DNA from: Dicyema japonicum
Lineage: Eukaryota; Dicyemida; Rhombozoa; Dicyemidae
Reading direction: 5' to 3'
DNA: 64,000 bases
Assembly: GCA_011109175.1 (NCBI GenBank)
Contig: RDEW01000039.1
Coordinates: 316,110-380,109 of the forward strand
Below are positions 1 to 11,646 of this stretch, piece by piece. The notes below the pieces were generated by a model that was not told the DNA's origin, made no database searches, and was given only the letters and a program-made list of their open reading frames with translations. Each line of letters opens with the position of its first letter. Positions within the stretch are counted from its first letter, which is position 1. Position numbers and translations under genes: made by a program.

Positions 1-249
1 TTCAGGTAACCTATGTTTTATATTTCTACGAATAAACTCAATTGGTATAAAGGTTACTCTAGTTTTGGTTTACCATAGTTCACTTAATGTCTTCATCTTA
101 TCAAAAAATAGATTTAAATCTGTTCCTCTTCTTTATTCTCTAAAGGTACATCGGATTGGCAACTTTTGAAAAATAAGGAAGCTATGTATAACAAAAATTT
201 CCGAACTAACAACGCTTTCTCATAAAACACTCAGTGGATATAGCTTTTT

Positions 250-372
250 CCAAGAGACGAAACTTAACCCACAGCGACCAACCCCCAACTTTCCGGGATA
301 CTCCGTTTTCAGACGAGACAGAAGTAATGGAAAGGGAGGAGGCCTTATTACTCTAATCAGGAAGCATATAAT
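250..372 (+). pseudogene. LINE endonuclease fragment
   Basis: About 40 codons starting near 250 read as a piece of an apurinic-type (APE) endonuclease from a non-LTR retrotransposon. The visible motif is a GYSVFRRDR stretch followed by GKGGGLITLIR, the usual 'GY-x-v-x-R-x-DR ... GGG-x-x-x-LI' segment of these enzymes. Nothing before or after continues the domain, so this is a short relic. It is in the same orientation as the retrotransposon C-terminal relic at 480-815, but the endonuclease and that domain may come from different families. Confidence 0.6.
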
Positions 373-479
373 GGCCAGAAAATATCTGGACGACATCCGG
401 ACCCCTCCCACCAAGACGACACATTGGAACAGCTAACTCTGAGAATATGCCTACCATCTCTTCGATTAACAGTTGTCAA

Positions 480-815
480 TATGATGAATACGTCGTATCG
501 GGATCTGATTGCGACTGGATTAAAAGTCTGTTTCACATCCGTGCCGATGCGAAGACAAGATCGACTGTTTTGGAATACACCCTCTCTCCTGCAGGAAGAG
601 TGCAGCAGATTTCCAGATATATGGCCTTGAACGAAGCGTGTAGGCGAGCTTGGACGCTTCCGGACACCCCTCCATGCTCGAACTGTCGGTCCTTTGCAGG
701 CGGGACGGGAGAACGACCAGATGGAATGACAATCTTCCCTTTTGAATCCGCGAAACCTCTTGTCTGCGACGTTACCTGCACCGACATGTCGCCTCAAAAG
801 ATTATATTTTAATAA
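480..815 (+). pseudogene. LINE family C, C-terminal domain relic
   Basis: Degraded copy of the 3' end of a non-LTR retrotransposon open reading frame. Read across frames it matches the better copies at 3540-3970 and 8880-9180: a Cys/His motif of the form CxCGxKxDxFGIHPLSCR, then RFPRHMALNE, then an RPDGMTIFPFE / DVTCTDM block that closes the domain. The last block is clear at about 700-790. At least two frameshifts separate the parts, so no protein is made. It belongs to the family called C here, whose reverse transcriptase is seen at 60845-61400. Confidence 0.65.
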
Positions 816-849
816 TCTTCCTGCCTTTCTCCCTGACCAAATCTCTGAT

Positions 850-955
850 GAAGATTGCATTATGAAAACTATTCCGTAAATGAAGTGATGTCCGCGACGG
901 TAAAACGTGGACAAAAATGGAAGAGGGTAGACCTACTTCTTCACCTTTCTTTATA
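850..955 (+). repeat. Dispersed SINE-like repeat body (family 2)
   Basis: The stretch containing TGAAGTGATGTCCGCGACGG and, about 60 bases on, ACCTACTTCTTCACC recurs in diverged form at 47490-47590 on the same strand and at about 49395-49500 on the opposite strand. The copy near 49.5 kb lies beside a tRNA-like promoter (see 49600-49690), so this is probably the body of a SINE. It has no coding capacity. Confidence 0.5.
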
Positions 956-1224
956 AGCGAAAGTCTGTATTGAAGTATTGGAAAATGGATTTGGTCGGCA
1001 CAAGCAGATGTTCTCCCTTTGTTGCTTCCTTGGCTTAGTTATGACTGTTTTGTACTGGGCTTACAATGGTAAGCCTGGGGTTAATAATAATTGGCTCGCG
1101 GGTCAATGGCTTTTTTTATTTCCTCGTGGGCCGCAAATTGCCGACCCGTGATCTAAATTTTAAATTTTTTGGTTATATCTTTATTGTCAAAACAAAATAA
1201 AATAAACAAAAAGGTCATACATCG

Positions 1225-1480
1225 TCCGCCTGACTGTGTGGCTATTCCCTTTCAAGAGCGAGATTCACTCGAATTGACATCAGCGATCACGGAGATCTCA
1301 TGTTCGTGCAGAAATCCATTACTAGACTACTCCAGCATTCCACCATCGCAGGTGTAAGGGAACCACATATTTCAACCAAAAGCTGAACAAACAAAAATCC
1401 TTTTGTAGGACCGCGTACTTTTTCCCGTTTTGACCTCTCTGCCTTCTCACCGACAGAAGAAGCTCAAGAGGCAGTCAGAA
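1225..1480 (-). pseudogene. LINE family C, extreme 3' end relic
   Basis: On the minus strand the segment near 1410-1450 reads EKAERSKREKVRGPTKGFLFVQL. This corresponds to the 'AExxKxxKYxxLPxxxxFxxxxxET' tail found after the DVTC motif in other copies here (17350-17720, 24170-24380, 39335-39590). Stops interrupt the rest. It is a truncated, non-functional retrotransposon end. Confidence 0.5.
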
Positions 1481-1639
1481 GTACGTAGTATGGGACAAAT
1501 GTGTCAGTGCAGTTGACGTAATAGACTTGACGATTCCTTGTTTTAAAATAAGATGGTCATCCTAATGGTCAATTCCCATCACGTCTGCAACTTAAATAAA
1601 ACTTTAAAATATATGGACATGTTTTCTCAAAATTTAAAT

Positions 1640-1885
1640 GGATTACAAAATTGGATGATAACAAAAAAACTCTGAGACGTGCTCTGTGTAATATGGATGT
1701 ATCCATTATGTCAAAGCAAACTCTTTAACTGGTTGGAATCAACTATCAAAGAAAATTTGTTTAAAAGAGGGGTTCCGCAAGGATCTGTCTCAAGTTCACA
1801 TTTATTTAGTTGTGTGATGTGTGACATTCCAAAAGTGGAACAGTCAAATAAAAATGATATAAAGGTTTATTTTTATCTCGAATGA
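1640..1885 (+). pseudogene. Reverse transcriptase fragment
   Basis: The open frame carries LFNWLESTIKENLF followed by KRGVPQGS, then a degraded 'LSPLLF' equivalent and VMCDIPK. This is the GVPQGSVLSPLLF ... DIP palm segment of jockey/CR1-like reverse transcriptases. The catalytic YADD that should follow is replaced by YFYLE and a stop. Nothing recognisable flanks it, so it is a short relic. Its palm motif differs from those of the RT at 6380-7200 and of the family C copies. Confidence 0.6.
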
Positions 1886-2289
1886 TGTACTGTTTCCTGG
1901 ATTGTCAACAACGTAGAAGTCTAATATTAGTATGAATACTGGGAGATCAAATCTATGAATCAGTCACAATATTTGGAATATTGTGAATTCAAAGGGTTCC
2001 TTTAAAGATCATATCAAGAACAGAAGGAAAAAAACTACCGCAATGTTGAAATTGTGTCTCTCTATAGCAGACCCCATCAACTAGTACAAACTCGTTGGTT
2101 TCGTCCTGTTTATTTAGTTTCTAGTTAGCAACGAGTTTTTTTTCTGATATTAAAATATCTGTTTGTCTGCCGCCTTGTTTTTCTGTACAAATGAGAGTAA
2201 GATGCTTTGTCAAGTTTCGATGCTTAATGGCTCGTATTGTACAGTCTCAACCAGTAACCATTAACTTTCAGTCATATGGTTATACGTTA

Positions 2290-2370
2290 GATTGACATGA
2301 GACCAGTGGCTTCTCCAGTTGATCTCCGTTGTGATCATGAAACAAAGCAACCTCGATATGTCAGTGGTGA
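2290..2370 (+). repeat. Dispersed repeat shared with 60745-60830
   Basis: The motif GGC(T)TCTCCAGTTGATCTC, followed by an imperfect copy of a roughly 70-base sequence ending in a GTGG(T)GACCA-like string, occurs here and again at about 60750-60830 in the same orientation. It is adjacent to AT-rich runs in both places. It has no coding capacity and its family is unknown. Confidence 0.5.
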
Positions 2371-2789
2371 CCATTTTTTATGAATAAATTAATTTTATCA
2401 AAGAAATAAAATTAATATTAAAGTGAAAAATCTTATAGTCAACCAAGGAGACAACGGTTACACGAACTAACTTATCACGTGATCCCAGCACGCACTAGCA
2501 GGGACCTTATCTTGGGTCGATGTTTTTCTCTCGACCCCACACAAGCACGTATCAATCGAATGACTGGACCTTTGCAGTCACGACGGCGCGTTCCATGGTT
2601 CATTCGTATCAAGGCTTCAAATAAAAAATTAATAAATAAATAAAATAAGGCTTCAAGTGGCAATTGTGTCTGGAAAAATTATTAAGAATATTTAAAAATC
2701 ATCTGAATTTAACAATATTTTTAATTGAGAAAGTAAATGTTTATAAAATAAATTAATTAAATAATAAAATAAAATAATAAATGGACGAC

Positions 2790-4020
2790 GCCACAATAGC
2801 TAGCCCATGGAGAATGTATATCAGAATATTTTATCAACCATTCCAGCTCTAAACGAATTGGGTTTAAGTGTCAATGCTATGAAATCGGAACTGATCAATA
2901 TTTCCTGCTCATCTCCAAGCTTTTCTATTGCCTGCCAAGAATTCAGATCACTACTTCCAGGTTTCAGCATATTCTACTTAAAACAAGGCACACTTCTTTG
3001 GCTGCCCTCTCGGAAGCGACGAGCTGGAAAACTGCCTTACCAGAAGGATATGAAGTTGAAGCCTTTACAAAGAGAGTATTATATTTGGATCCACATGTGT
3101 CTTTCTTCTTGCTCAAGAAATATATTTCCATGTCGAAGATGATCTACATTTTGAAATGTTCACCATGTTTTGAACACCGGAGAGCACTATTGTTGGCTGA
3201 TGGGACTCTGAGACGATCGGCGGAGTCAATACTGATTGTCAAATTCGATGATTTGGGCTAGACAATGTGCAAACTACCTGCGAAAAATGGAGGCATTGGG
3301 TTAGATACCCCCTTGAGGCCGCCCTGCCTGCCTACTTTTCATCCCTTGCGAGCTGCAGTCGCTTGATCCAAGCAGTCCTACGTAACGCAACCGGACATAC
3401 CTTGGACTCGGAGCTTGATAGAGTTAGCAAGTTGTGGGGAGAGTTGGGCTTGGAATTCCCGTCGAACTTTGCTTCCAGAAGAGTTGGACTCAATTGCATG
3501 TATGAGCACTCTGGAGGTCGCGAAGACAAGCGCCAACCAACACCGACTAGCAAGCATTAAGTCGGCCGCACATAGCGGAAATGGAGTCTGGCTCGAGGCC
3601 CTACCGTGTCCACATCTGGGGACCCTCCTTGACGAAAACAGCCTGAGGATCGGGGTGGCACTGCGCCTAGGACTAGACTTATGCCAGAGACACAAATGCC
3701 GTAGCGGTGAGGACGTTGATAAGAAAGACTTACATCCACTCTTTTGCCGACTAAGCGCTGGTCGAGCCCCACGCAGCCCTCTATGACATCATTTTTCGAG
3801 CCCCCAAGGCCGCGGGATTTGTGGCCCAATTGGAACCTTTGGGCTTAGGCAGAGGCGACGGGAAGAGACCGGATTGCATGACGCTATTCCCATACTCCCA
3901 CGGAAACTCACTCGTCTGGACGCAAAGGTGTGTGGACACCTTTCAGGGGCCAGATCGCTGACGGCGACACACTCTCCTGGAGACGCAGCGACCAGGCGGA
4001 GGCCAAGAAGATCCGTAAGG
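2790..4020 (+). pseudogene. LINE family C, RT end to C-terminus (degenerate)
   Basis: This is the longest local copy of family C. It begins in the reverse transcriptase 'thumb' (ILSTIPALNELGLSVNAMKS, about 2825-2890). A linker contains ATSWKTALPEGYEVEAF and a GGIGLDTPLEAALPAYFSSL segment near 3290-3345. The C-terminal domain follows: LRIGVALRLGLDLC, a Cys-rich HKCRSGEDVDKKDLHPLFCR motif (about 3690-3755), then LEPLGLGRGDGKRPDCMTLF and a CVDTFQGPD tail. Frameshifts and stops split it into several overlapping short frames. The catalytic palm is missing. Confidence 0.75.
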
Positions 4021-4029
4021 TTTTGAATT

Positions 4030-4880
4030 CCGAGATTACTAATTTGGCTACTGGCAATGACTGAATGTCCGATAATTTTTTGTTTGTTCTTCCACTATTA
4101 CTTCTGCATAACTTGGAGGTATAAAAATACTGTAAGACTTTAAAAGAAATATTGAGAACGAGTTGGATATTACAATGAGTGCCGGACCAAATCCAGAAAA
4201 TTCATAATATAGACACTCTTGCTTGGGAACCAGCCCAGGTTATTCGATCCGACCATGATATCTTAAAAATCATTTTTACCACATTTGGGGTAATGGAAAT
4301 TTTGTGTCAAAAATCGAATCGGACTCAACCAGATGTTAAAAATCAATTTTGATAATTTAACTGAATTGACCAATGGTTAACCATAGTTTATCAAGAGTTA
4401 GTGTTGTCATTAGCATTACTTCTTTCTGCTAAGTGGATGGGTTCCACAATGACGAATCTTAAAGAACAACAAATAATTGTAGTGACTTTGTCGAGTCTAA
4501 AGTGGATTCTATTTTCTTACAGAGAATCGTGAAGTTCAAGACATTTCGAATGTTCAGAACTCGTGGTTTTCTGATTTAACCTGAGACTGTGAACTCGGAA
4601 TAAAAACGTGGACTTTAAGCATCATAACTTTAAGCCCATGCTCTCAATGTGTGTAGGCATATCGAGGTAGTGTGGAGTCTTCATCGTCTACCATGCTATA
4701 AGTATGGTATTCGCCAAAACCAGAAAGTTAAGTGTAAAATATTCACTTTTTAGTTTTTTGAAAAAATAAAATTGAAGAATGGGTACAGTATAAAATACTT
4801 AGTTTTTTAATAAATAAATTGTTTTATAATAATAATTAATTTAAATTATTTAAAATTATTTAGCACGCTTTTATTAACAA
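4030..4880. other. AT-rich stretch, no gene seen
   Basis: Between the LINE relic and the integrase relic I see no conserved reading frame on either strand, no RNA gene and no convincing repeat. The part from 4740 to 4870 is nearly pure A/T. Confidence 0.5.
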
Positions 4881-4889
4881 TTGACTGAT

Positions 4890-5400
4890 GGTTTATGTTG
4901 TTCGCTTGTTTCTGAAAATAATTAAGGAATTTAAAGAGTTTGACTTGTTCCCTTCAGAATTGGCAATATCCGAAAAGAGGCTCTATGAATGGCTTGCCAG
5001 TAGTTTTACGTCTGAAAACGATGTGCCTCTACGTATATTTATAATTGCTCATTTGTAGGAAACAAATTATAAATTACGATTTTTTGCAAACGACGAACTA
5101 GAGCTAAAACGATTAACTATTGAGGTATATTCTATCTTAAGTTTTAGTCTGAACACAACAAATCCCACATGGGCAGGAACAGACTTTTTAGTATTTTGAA
5201 AAAGCTGTACTACAATGTGACAAAGAACAAAGTTGGAGATATTGTAAAGTGGTCTCCATTTTGTGTGTCGAAGAGGCTTTAGGAAACAAAACTCCCGATA
5301 ACTCCAATTGTGGCAAAATACCCGCGCGACAGATATATAGTCGATCTGATCGGTTTGCGACGTTATCTGACAAAAACTTGGGTTATTCATGGGTATTTTT
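4890..5400 (+). pseudogene. KRBA2-like integrase fragment, copy 1
   Basis: Read across frames, the plus strand encodes KLRFFANDELELKRLTIEV and later KPPITPIVAKYPRDRYIVDLI. The second string is the start of an rve integrase core in the KRBA2-like class ('KPIIxxxxRDRYxxDLIDLxxY'). The copy at 10660-11190 has the same order of blocks and continues into the catalytic region. Stops and frameshifts are present here. An apparent minus-strand frame over this region is a shadow. Confidence 0.6.
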
Positions 5401-5562
5401 TCTCATTAATTTTCTGTAGCTCTTGACAGTTGTTGATTGTTTCAAAAAATTTAATAACTTATTGGTCTTTGGCAGTAAAAATTAAAGGATTAAATTTTAT
5501 TAATCAAACAATAAGTAAAAGTAATTTTTTATATGCCCGTCTAACTTAACCTTCTCTTCTTG

Positions 5563-8330
5563 GGGCCAACCCCTATTGACTTTATAGGCGTGTTCACGTC
5601 GCTGCACACCTTACATTCAGAGACTAACCTAGGTTGACATTCCCTGCCGTCTTCCTAATCAAAAGGCATCGATACTCCATGCCTCTCCTCAGCTTGCATA
5701 CTCTCCAAAGTCTTCCGTAACACTAGCGTCTGTATATAAGCTTTGAATCTCTCCTCCACTTTGAGAGTATCCAGGTGGCCTTTGAAGAATCTGGAGACAA
5801 TTCCATCCCATGTGATGACAACTGGGTCTTATCATAAACGAAAATGTCGGGTTTGTTATTCGTTACAGCCATATCCGCACTGATCGTCGTGTCTACACGA
5901 ATCTCCACAGATTCATTTTAGCCAACAGATTGTACTCAATGGGTCTTCAGTTTCTTAGTTTTTCTTATTCCATATTGACGGCAGAGATGTAGGTGTAACT
6001 GACCTCTCTTTATGCCTTTTATGCCGCTTGAGATATGAGCTATTCAGCATTCTCCCACACCTAGTTGCAACTGATCGACGGTCTTCTTTGATAAGTTACA
6101 ATGTCCGCACTTAGTTTCTCTGTTATCAAAAAACATGTTAAGTTCCTGACGTAGACACAGTCTCACCTCGGTTATAGGGGAGTGATTTCAATGCACTAGC
6201 CATCCAGAGGATTCAGCAATGTTCACTTCTATGTCTTTCAAACACGTGTGTGATTTCTTTGAATTAATGACCCGTAGAATTCCCGCTCTTCTTAGGCAGT
6301 AATTTGCCTTATGTCACCATAAAATCAGAAAAGCATTCGTTCTGCTTTGTTACTGACAGACTCAAGGCCTCTTCCAAATTTATTTCTTGATAATAAAGTC
6401 TTTCTTTGTCTGCCGGTTGCAAGTGTATGTGACTATCCACAAGAATTCTGCGATGTTTTTATCAATCTGTCCAAATTCTGGAGGCTCGATATCGATCAAT
6501 CCAATGTAATAGAGTGATAGTACATACTCGTTCATCCCCTTCAACAGGTTTACTGAGTTTAAATCCGTCTTTGTCAAATTTTTAATCCGCTTAGATGCTT
6601 CTTCATAGATTTTATCCATAGTTTCTTTTTTTGTATGGATAAGATATCGTATCCATACAATCCATCAAGGAAACGGGCTTTCTCGGACAAGGACTTCACG
6701 TTTGTTGTAGATTTGTCAAAGTTTCTCTCCAACCCAGCTGCATCAAAAAACGATTCAACTTCCTCCAACATCATTTCCATAGAGTGACTATGGCGAGAAA
6801 ACAACTTCATATCGTTTATACATAGTATGTGATTCGTCGAATAGGTTGGTTCCCCACTTCCAGTACTTCCCGTCGTTACATTCGGAGATTTTCCGTTCAG
6901 CATTTGACAGAGAGGGTCCATTAGAAAAGCAAAGATCTGAGGAGAGAGTCCCCCTGCAGAATTCCTGTTTTAAATTTTACTTCTAACGTTTTGTTTCCCA
7001 AATTCAGACAAATCTTCCATTTTGTGACAAGTTTCTGAATGAACCTGACAATCCAGAAGAAGACCAGAATTTTGTAATAACTGATCCAGAAAATGGTGGT
7101 CGACCGAGTCATAAGCTTTTTTGACGTCAATCCAAGTGGAATTCAAACTGTTTACATTTTGTTGATTTACGCACTTGTTGACGATAGCCTGTTCTTTCGC
7201 ACCTTTGAAGTTAAGTTCTTGATAAAATAGTTATGGACTCCATCACTACCAGATGCCTCCAATTTGGAAGCATCTTGATAGTCTCGGTGATTTCCTCATC
7301 AGTAAAGTCAGCGAAAGAGTTCTCTGATCCAGTCACTCTTTTGCTAATAAAGAAATTGCTCATCTTTCGCTCTTCCTTATTCCAAAATGGAAGACATTCC
7401 TCCCCACTGAACTTGATGACTGCCTTCTTATTATCTTATTTTATAAATCACCTTCTATTCAATTCGAAGCACCAGTTGGCACTTTTAAAACTCTTTCTCG
7501 ATTCGTAGACTCAAACTTCTCAACAATCTTTATTTGATCGCGAACATAAGAAGAAATCCTTTCGAGTTCTTCCCTCTTCGATTTTTTAAAGCCTATGAGC
7601 ATAAGGTATTGCGTTTTCTTCGTCAAATTGATTTTCCTGTTCAATTCACTAGCCATTTGAATTTGCTAAAGTTTTTGCTAAGTTTAGGGAATTTCCTTTT
7701 CATTGATTCTTCCCAAATACTTTTAGTGTTTTTCTTCTTGGTAGGAGCCTCATAAGTACACTGCCCAGCATTTATGATATCAGTGATATCGTTGATATCC
7801 AAGCTTGGCAAGGAATCAATATATTCCTTGATTGCTGCATTAATTCCACACAGAATCTCCTTTCTAAGTATTTGTCTGAGAATTTTCCTAGTAGGAATAC
7901 GAAGGTTCCTTACTGAGGTGAGTAATTTCGCAATTTAGCAACGAAACTTATCAAAACATTTTCCGAAATTTGAAACTTCTACCAACTGTTTTTCTTCCAC
8001 TGATAAGCCACAAAGTGATTCACTGTACTTGGAGGAGAGCAAGCACTTGAAATTGCCAATGGACTTCAATGTCCCGAATCTCAAGTTAAAAGCTTCCATA
8101 ATCAGAGGCTAGCCACCACAGAGAATACTCTTGAATCTGGATTTTGCAGACTCAACGACTTCCACAGCCCATTGTTTCCGGTCCACAGTGTGAACTTTGT
8201 CAACTAGACATTGCAGAGAGAGAAGATGTTCTTTAAAGTCAGTATTGACAACTTCTTGCGTTTTTGGCAAGTCATCGACCACATTCTCTACGGTCCTTTT
8301 GTTTTTTCTTTTAGTAATTTTCGTAGATGG
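5563..8330 (-). pseudogene. LINE family A (R2/NeSL-like RT), degenerate
   Basis: A long minus-strand relic. From 5' to 3' on that strand it shows: unassignable sequence (8330-7240); an RT palm with GILQGDS and a degraded 'LSPLLF' (about 6970-6925), then DPLCQMLN; a YSTNHILCINDMKLFSRH block in place of the active-site box (about 6840); a spacer; and a C-terminal block with NNKPDIFVYDKTQ at about 5830-5870. The PDIV-type block after the RT is typical of the site-specific R2/NeSL group. The active-site aspartate pair reads ND, so the enzyme is dead. Its last ~160 bases recur at 9645-9806. Confidence 0.65.
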
Positions 8331-8579
8331 GTTGAATGAAACATATTTTTTTCTTTGATTTTTTTACTTTAATCTTGGAAAGTAAATAACGAGTTTGTAA
8401 TAGTTACGGAGTCTGATATAGCGAGACACAATGTGTCTCCTGTCACATTCCATTACTGTTACGCTAGCCATTACAACTACAATAAAATAAACGTTACATT
8501 ACTTGACCTCCTTTTTTTAATTATAAAGCCAATTAATCAGAAATTTTATTATAATTAATAAAGAAAAGAGAGTTAACGA

Positions 8580-9190
8580 GATCTTCCATACGACAGCGGA
8601 ACGTATCTTTAACGTCCGGCTCGAGGATTACTCATGGAAGCAAGCCACGCTGACAGTGAGACTCGGGAGACTTGGAATTCGGAACCCTGTGGACCTTTCA
8701 CTCCCTTCATGCCTATCTTCACTAGTGGCTTGTAACTCTCATGTCAAGAGGATTCTACACTCTCTACCTGAATTCTCTATTGACAAGGACGCCGGCCATG
8801 CTTGTAAGGCCTAGAGCCGCACTTATAAGCTTTCCCTGCCTTCCTCGTTCTCTCAGCGAGGCTCGGACGATGCTATATGCTGGAATTCTTTCAAAGATTT
8901 GCTAGTGTCTTCTAGCCAACATCACCGTGCCTGTTTGTTGTCGGGGGCGTCTTCCGAGAGCAGTGCCTGTCACAACGCCATTTCCAATGGAGTTCTGGGT
9001 TCTATCCTGGATGATGAATGCGTCCGTATTGGGATCTCATTGCGACTGGGATTAAAAGTCTGTGTTCCACATCCGTGCCAATGCGGAGACAAGATCGACT
9101 GTTTTGGCATACACCCTCTCTCCTGCAGGAAGAGTGCAGGCAGATTTCCCAGACACATGGCCTTGAACGAAATCGTTTTTATCTGTTTGA
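8580..9190 (+). pseudogene. LINE family C, linker and C-terminal domain
   Basis: From about 8600 the frame reads RLGRLGIRNPVDLSLPS, the linker seen in other family C copies. Near 9000-9170 it carries LDDECVRIGISLRLGLKVC and a Cys/His motif in the order C-P-H-x-C-x-CG-x8-GIHPLSCR, then RFPRHMALNE. This Cys motif is the best preserved copy in the window and defines the domain. The copy ends abruptly at 9175, where unrelated sequence starts, so it is 3'-truncated. No catalytic domain precedes it. Confidence 0.7.
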
Positions 9191-9644
9191 AAAACAAATC
9201 CTTCTGCTTCATTGCAAATACAAGGCATTGTCTTAGAGTAAACTCCACTTGGAATACAACGACATTGTTCATTTCCCGTTGGATTACCTTGAATTAAATT
9301 TTGAAGTTCCATTGTCTAATTGTATCCACTTAACATTACGTCCAGTTGAACTTACCATCAAAAAACCAATTATCGTTCTTATAGTATCCAGCAAGGTACA
9401 ATAATATATCTCTGTTTCCTAATAAAAGTTCATTAAGGTGTCTATTTATTTCAAGAGAATAATTTTCCCCTAAAAACTATTTATGGCTTAAAAAACTTTA
9501 TTTTTTCACATTCCGATTTTGACTCATTATTACTGCCACGATGTAATTTGTAAATGAAGCATATTCCATTTATTACATTAGGAAAAATACGGTGGTGGAA
9601 ATAATCTGGACAAAGACGAAAAACTAAAATGACGACTTGGAGCC

Positions 9645-9806
9645 AAATCCTATTGACTTTATAAGCGTGTTCACGTCGCTGCATACCCCACATTCAGAGA
9701 CTACCCTAGGTTGACATTCCCTGCTGTCTTCCTCATCAACAGGTATCGATACTCCATGCCTCTCCTCATCTTGCATACTCTCCAAAGTCTTTCGTAACAC
9801 TAGCGT
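9645..9806 (-). repeat. LINE family A 3' end, second copy
   Basis: About 160 bases are nearly identical to 5565-5730, including CGTGTTCACGTCGCTGCA and GATACTCCATGCCTCTCCTC. In both places the minus strand reads as the tail that follows the PDIV-type block of family A. The rest of this copy is absent, as expected for a 5'-truncated LINE insertion. Confidence 0.8.
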
Positions 9807-9807
9807 G

Positions 9808-9855
9808 ACTTGAAAATGTTTTTATTGGCCAATTTTTGAAAGTCTTGAGGCATTT
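9808..9855 (+). repeat. Short dispersed repeat shared with 14417-14463
   Basis: A ~46-base motif (GACTTG..AATGTTTTTATTGGCCAAT...TTGAAAG.CTTGA) occurs here and at 14417-14463 in the same orientation, about 85-90% identical by eye. Its family is unknown and it has no coding capacity. Confidence 0.5.
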
Positions 9856-10193
9856 CCGTTCGACAGTGTGAACAATGGAGACGCACAGGCTATGATGGCA
9901 CGTTTGGTTGCGGGATCTGGGATCACCTAACTAGTTGACTTTACTTTTGTCTTTTTTCTCGGTGATCCCGTGGTTAATAAATAAATTTTTAATTATTTTT
10001 TAATTACACGTTTCCAATGCGTTCGTTGAATTGACTAAGGAACAACTTGAAAAATTGAGAAATTTCAAAATAATGGAAAAATCATTAGACAGGAAACAAC
10101 GATTTCGATTAAAAGAACTATCGAAAAAATTTGTTTTTTTTCACTGTTAGTTAGTTAATAGCACTCCCGCGTTGCCATAAGCACGTAAAATGT

Positions 10194-10424
10194 CTAGGGT
10201 TTCGCTCGTGCCGTACACTCTACTATCCTCCTAGTCAGCCCTCTCCATCTATCTCTGTTCCTCGCGCGTTTACGCTCAAGATCGTCTCCAGTTTTGAGTT
10301 GACCGCCAATTCGTGCGTAATCGTTATTCAGGCAGAGAGGAAGCGTACATCTTGGCCGACCCCGAAATCCAATTCCGTGATTTGAATAGTATCTTCCATG
10401 ATTGCAAGGAATCACTTCGTCCAT
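10194..10424 (-). pseudogene. LINE family B, 3' end of ORF2
   Basis: The minus-strand frame includes FRGRPRCTLPLCLNNDYA and a following IGGQLKTGDDLE, then a Arg-rich tail. It aligns with the last ~75 codons of the near-complete LINE at 49731-52659 (FRGRPRTTLPITLNEDLKAI...). It is a 5'-truncated and mutated copy of the same family, showing that family B has spread within this genome. Confidence 0.75.
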
Positions 10425-10659
10425 TCTCAGAACATGTCCTAAAGGTCGCCAGTGTGAGGTAATTACTTCTCCGCTTATCGGTTTTCATTTACATAATTTG
10501 TAGAGAGTTTCGTTTTTGATAACCTGTGGCCATTTGATTCCCGCGATTTTTCTCGATTGATTTCTATGAAATGTGTCCAGTCTGTCAAGGTCCGTTTTTG
10601 ATGTTCCCCATGTTCCCGTTATAAATAGGACTTGTTGTATGAACGCGTTTTATAAGCGC

Positions 10660-11190
10660 ATCCGAAGATTTGATGAGATTATCACTGAAGGATGATATAA
10701 AATTACGGTTTTTTGCAGTTGAGGATAAGGAACTGAAATTAACGATAATTGAGGTAGTGTATCTGCTTTATTGGAGTCTGAGCATAATAAAAACCATTTT
10801 GGCAGAGATAGACTTAATAGTATGGCGGAATAGTTTCTACAACATAATGAGATGAGATATCCGCTTTGTTTTAAACAAATGTGTTTATTGGCAAGTATTG
10901 GTTATTTATTAGCCAGTCAAAAAATGATGGCAACAAAGCCACCTATTATTCCAATTATTGCCCGAGGTCCAAGAGACCGTTATATCGCAGATCTTATAGA
11001 TCTAAGAAGATATTCAGAAGTAAATCGATCAATCTCGTGGGTAAACTTTAATAATTATTTATATGAAGGTTTTAGTCGTCGTTGACTCATTCACTAAGTT
11101 TGCTGTTGTGGAACTGGCAAAGAATAAAAGTGTATTGGAAATCTCATCTCTAATTCTTCAAACTGATAACAAAAAGGAGTTTCGAAATTT
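10660..11190 (+). pseudogene. KRBA2-like integrase fragment, copy 2
   Basis: Block order is the same as at 4890-5400: KLRFFAVEDKELKLTIIEV, then KPPIIPIIARGPRDRYIADL, then, after one frameshift near 11070, VVVDSFTKFAVVELAKNKS and LQTDNKKEFRN. The last two are the catalytic segments of an rve integrase core (the D of 'vvvD-x-F-x-KF' and the D of 'LQTDN-x-x-EF'). It resembles KRBA2-like integrases of metazoan mobile elements. The third catalytic residue is not seen and the frame is broken, so this is a relic. The parent element type (LTR, Ginger-like or other) cannot be decided here. Confidence 0.7.
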
Positions 11191-11646
11191 GAAATGGATT
11201 AGCTCTGTGAATTTTTTAAAATAGAAATTTCGTTTTTTAGAAATTTCGACTGGAAAGGTCACATTAATTCAGTTTAGATAGCCACGTGTGACAAGTTACT
11301 GTTCTCATGGCGCGCCTTCATGCGGTTAGTATATGACTTTCAAGACTATATGAACAGAATCATACAATAGGGTTCGTGTTTTGTTACCTCGTGCTAGACG
11401 ACCTCAAGGCGACAAAATTAACTCTCTTGTCCTGGTCCGTTTCTTTTGCCAGTCCTGACTGGTCCCAGGACCTCTGCTTTTGATTGTAACTATTATGTCA
11501 GCAAGCTATTTTATTCACTTGAAGGAATTGGGGGTAAATAAATCATGTCTGTAACACTAATAAAAACGAAAAATTAAATATAATCGATTTATAAATAAAA
11601 TAATAAAGTTAATTTATTTTTTTAATTTGTTAACTTTAAGTTAAAC

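Noticed and set aside
5067-5390. Minus-strand ORF of 107 codons
   Set aside because: The conserved integrase motif is on the plus strand at the same place.
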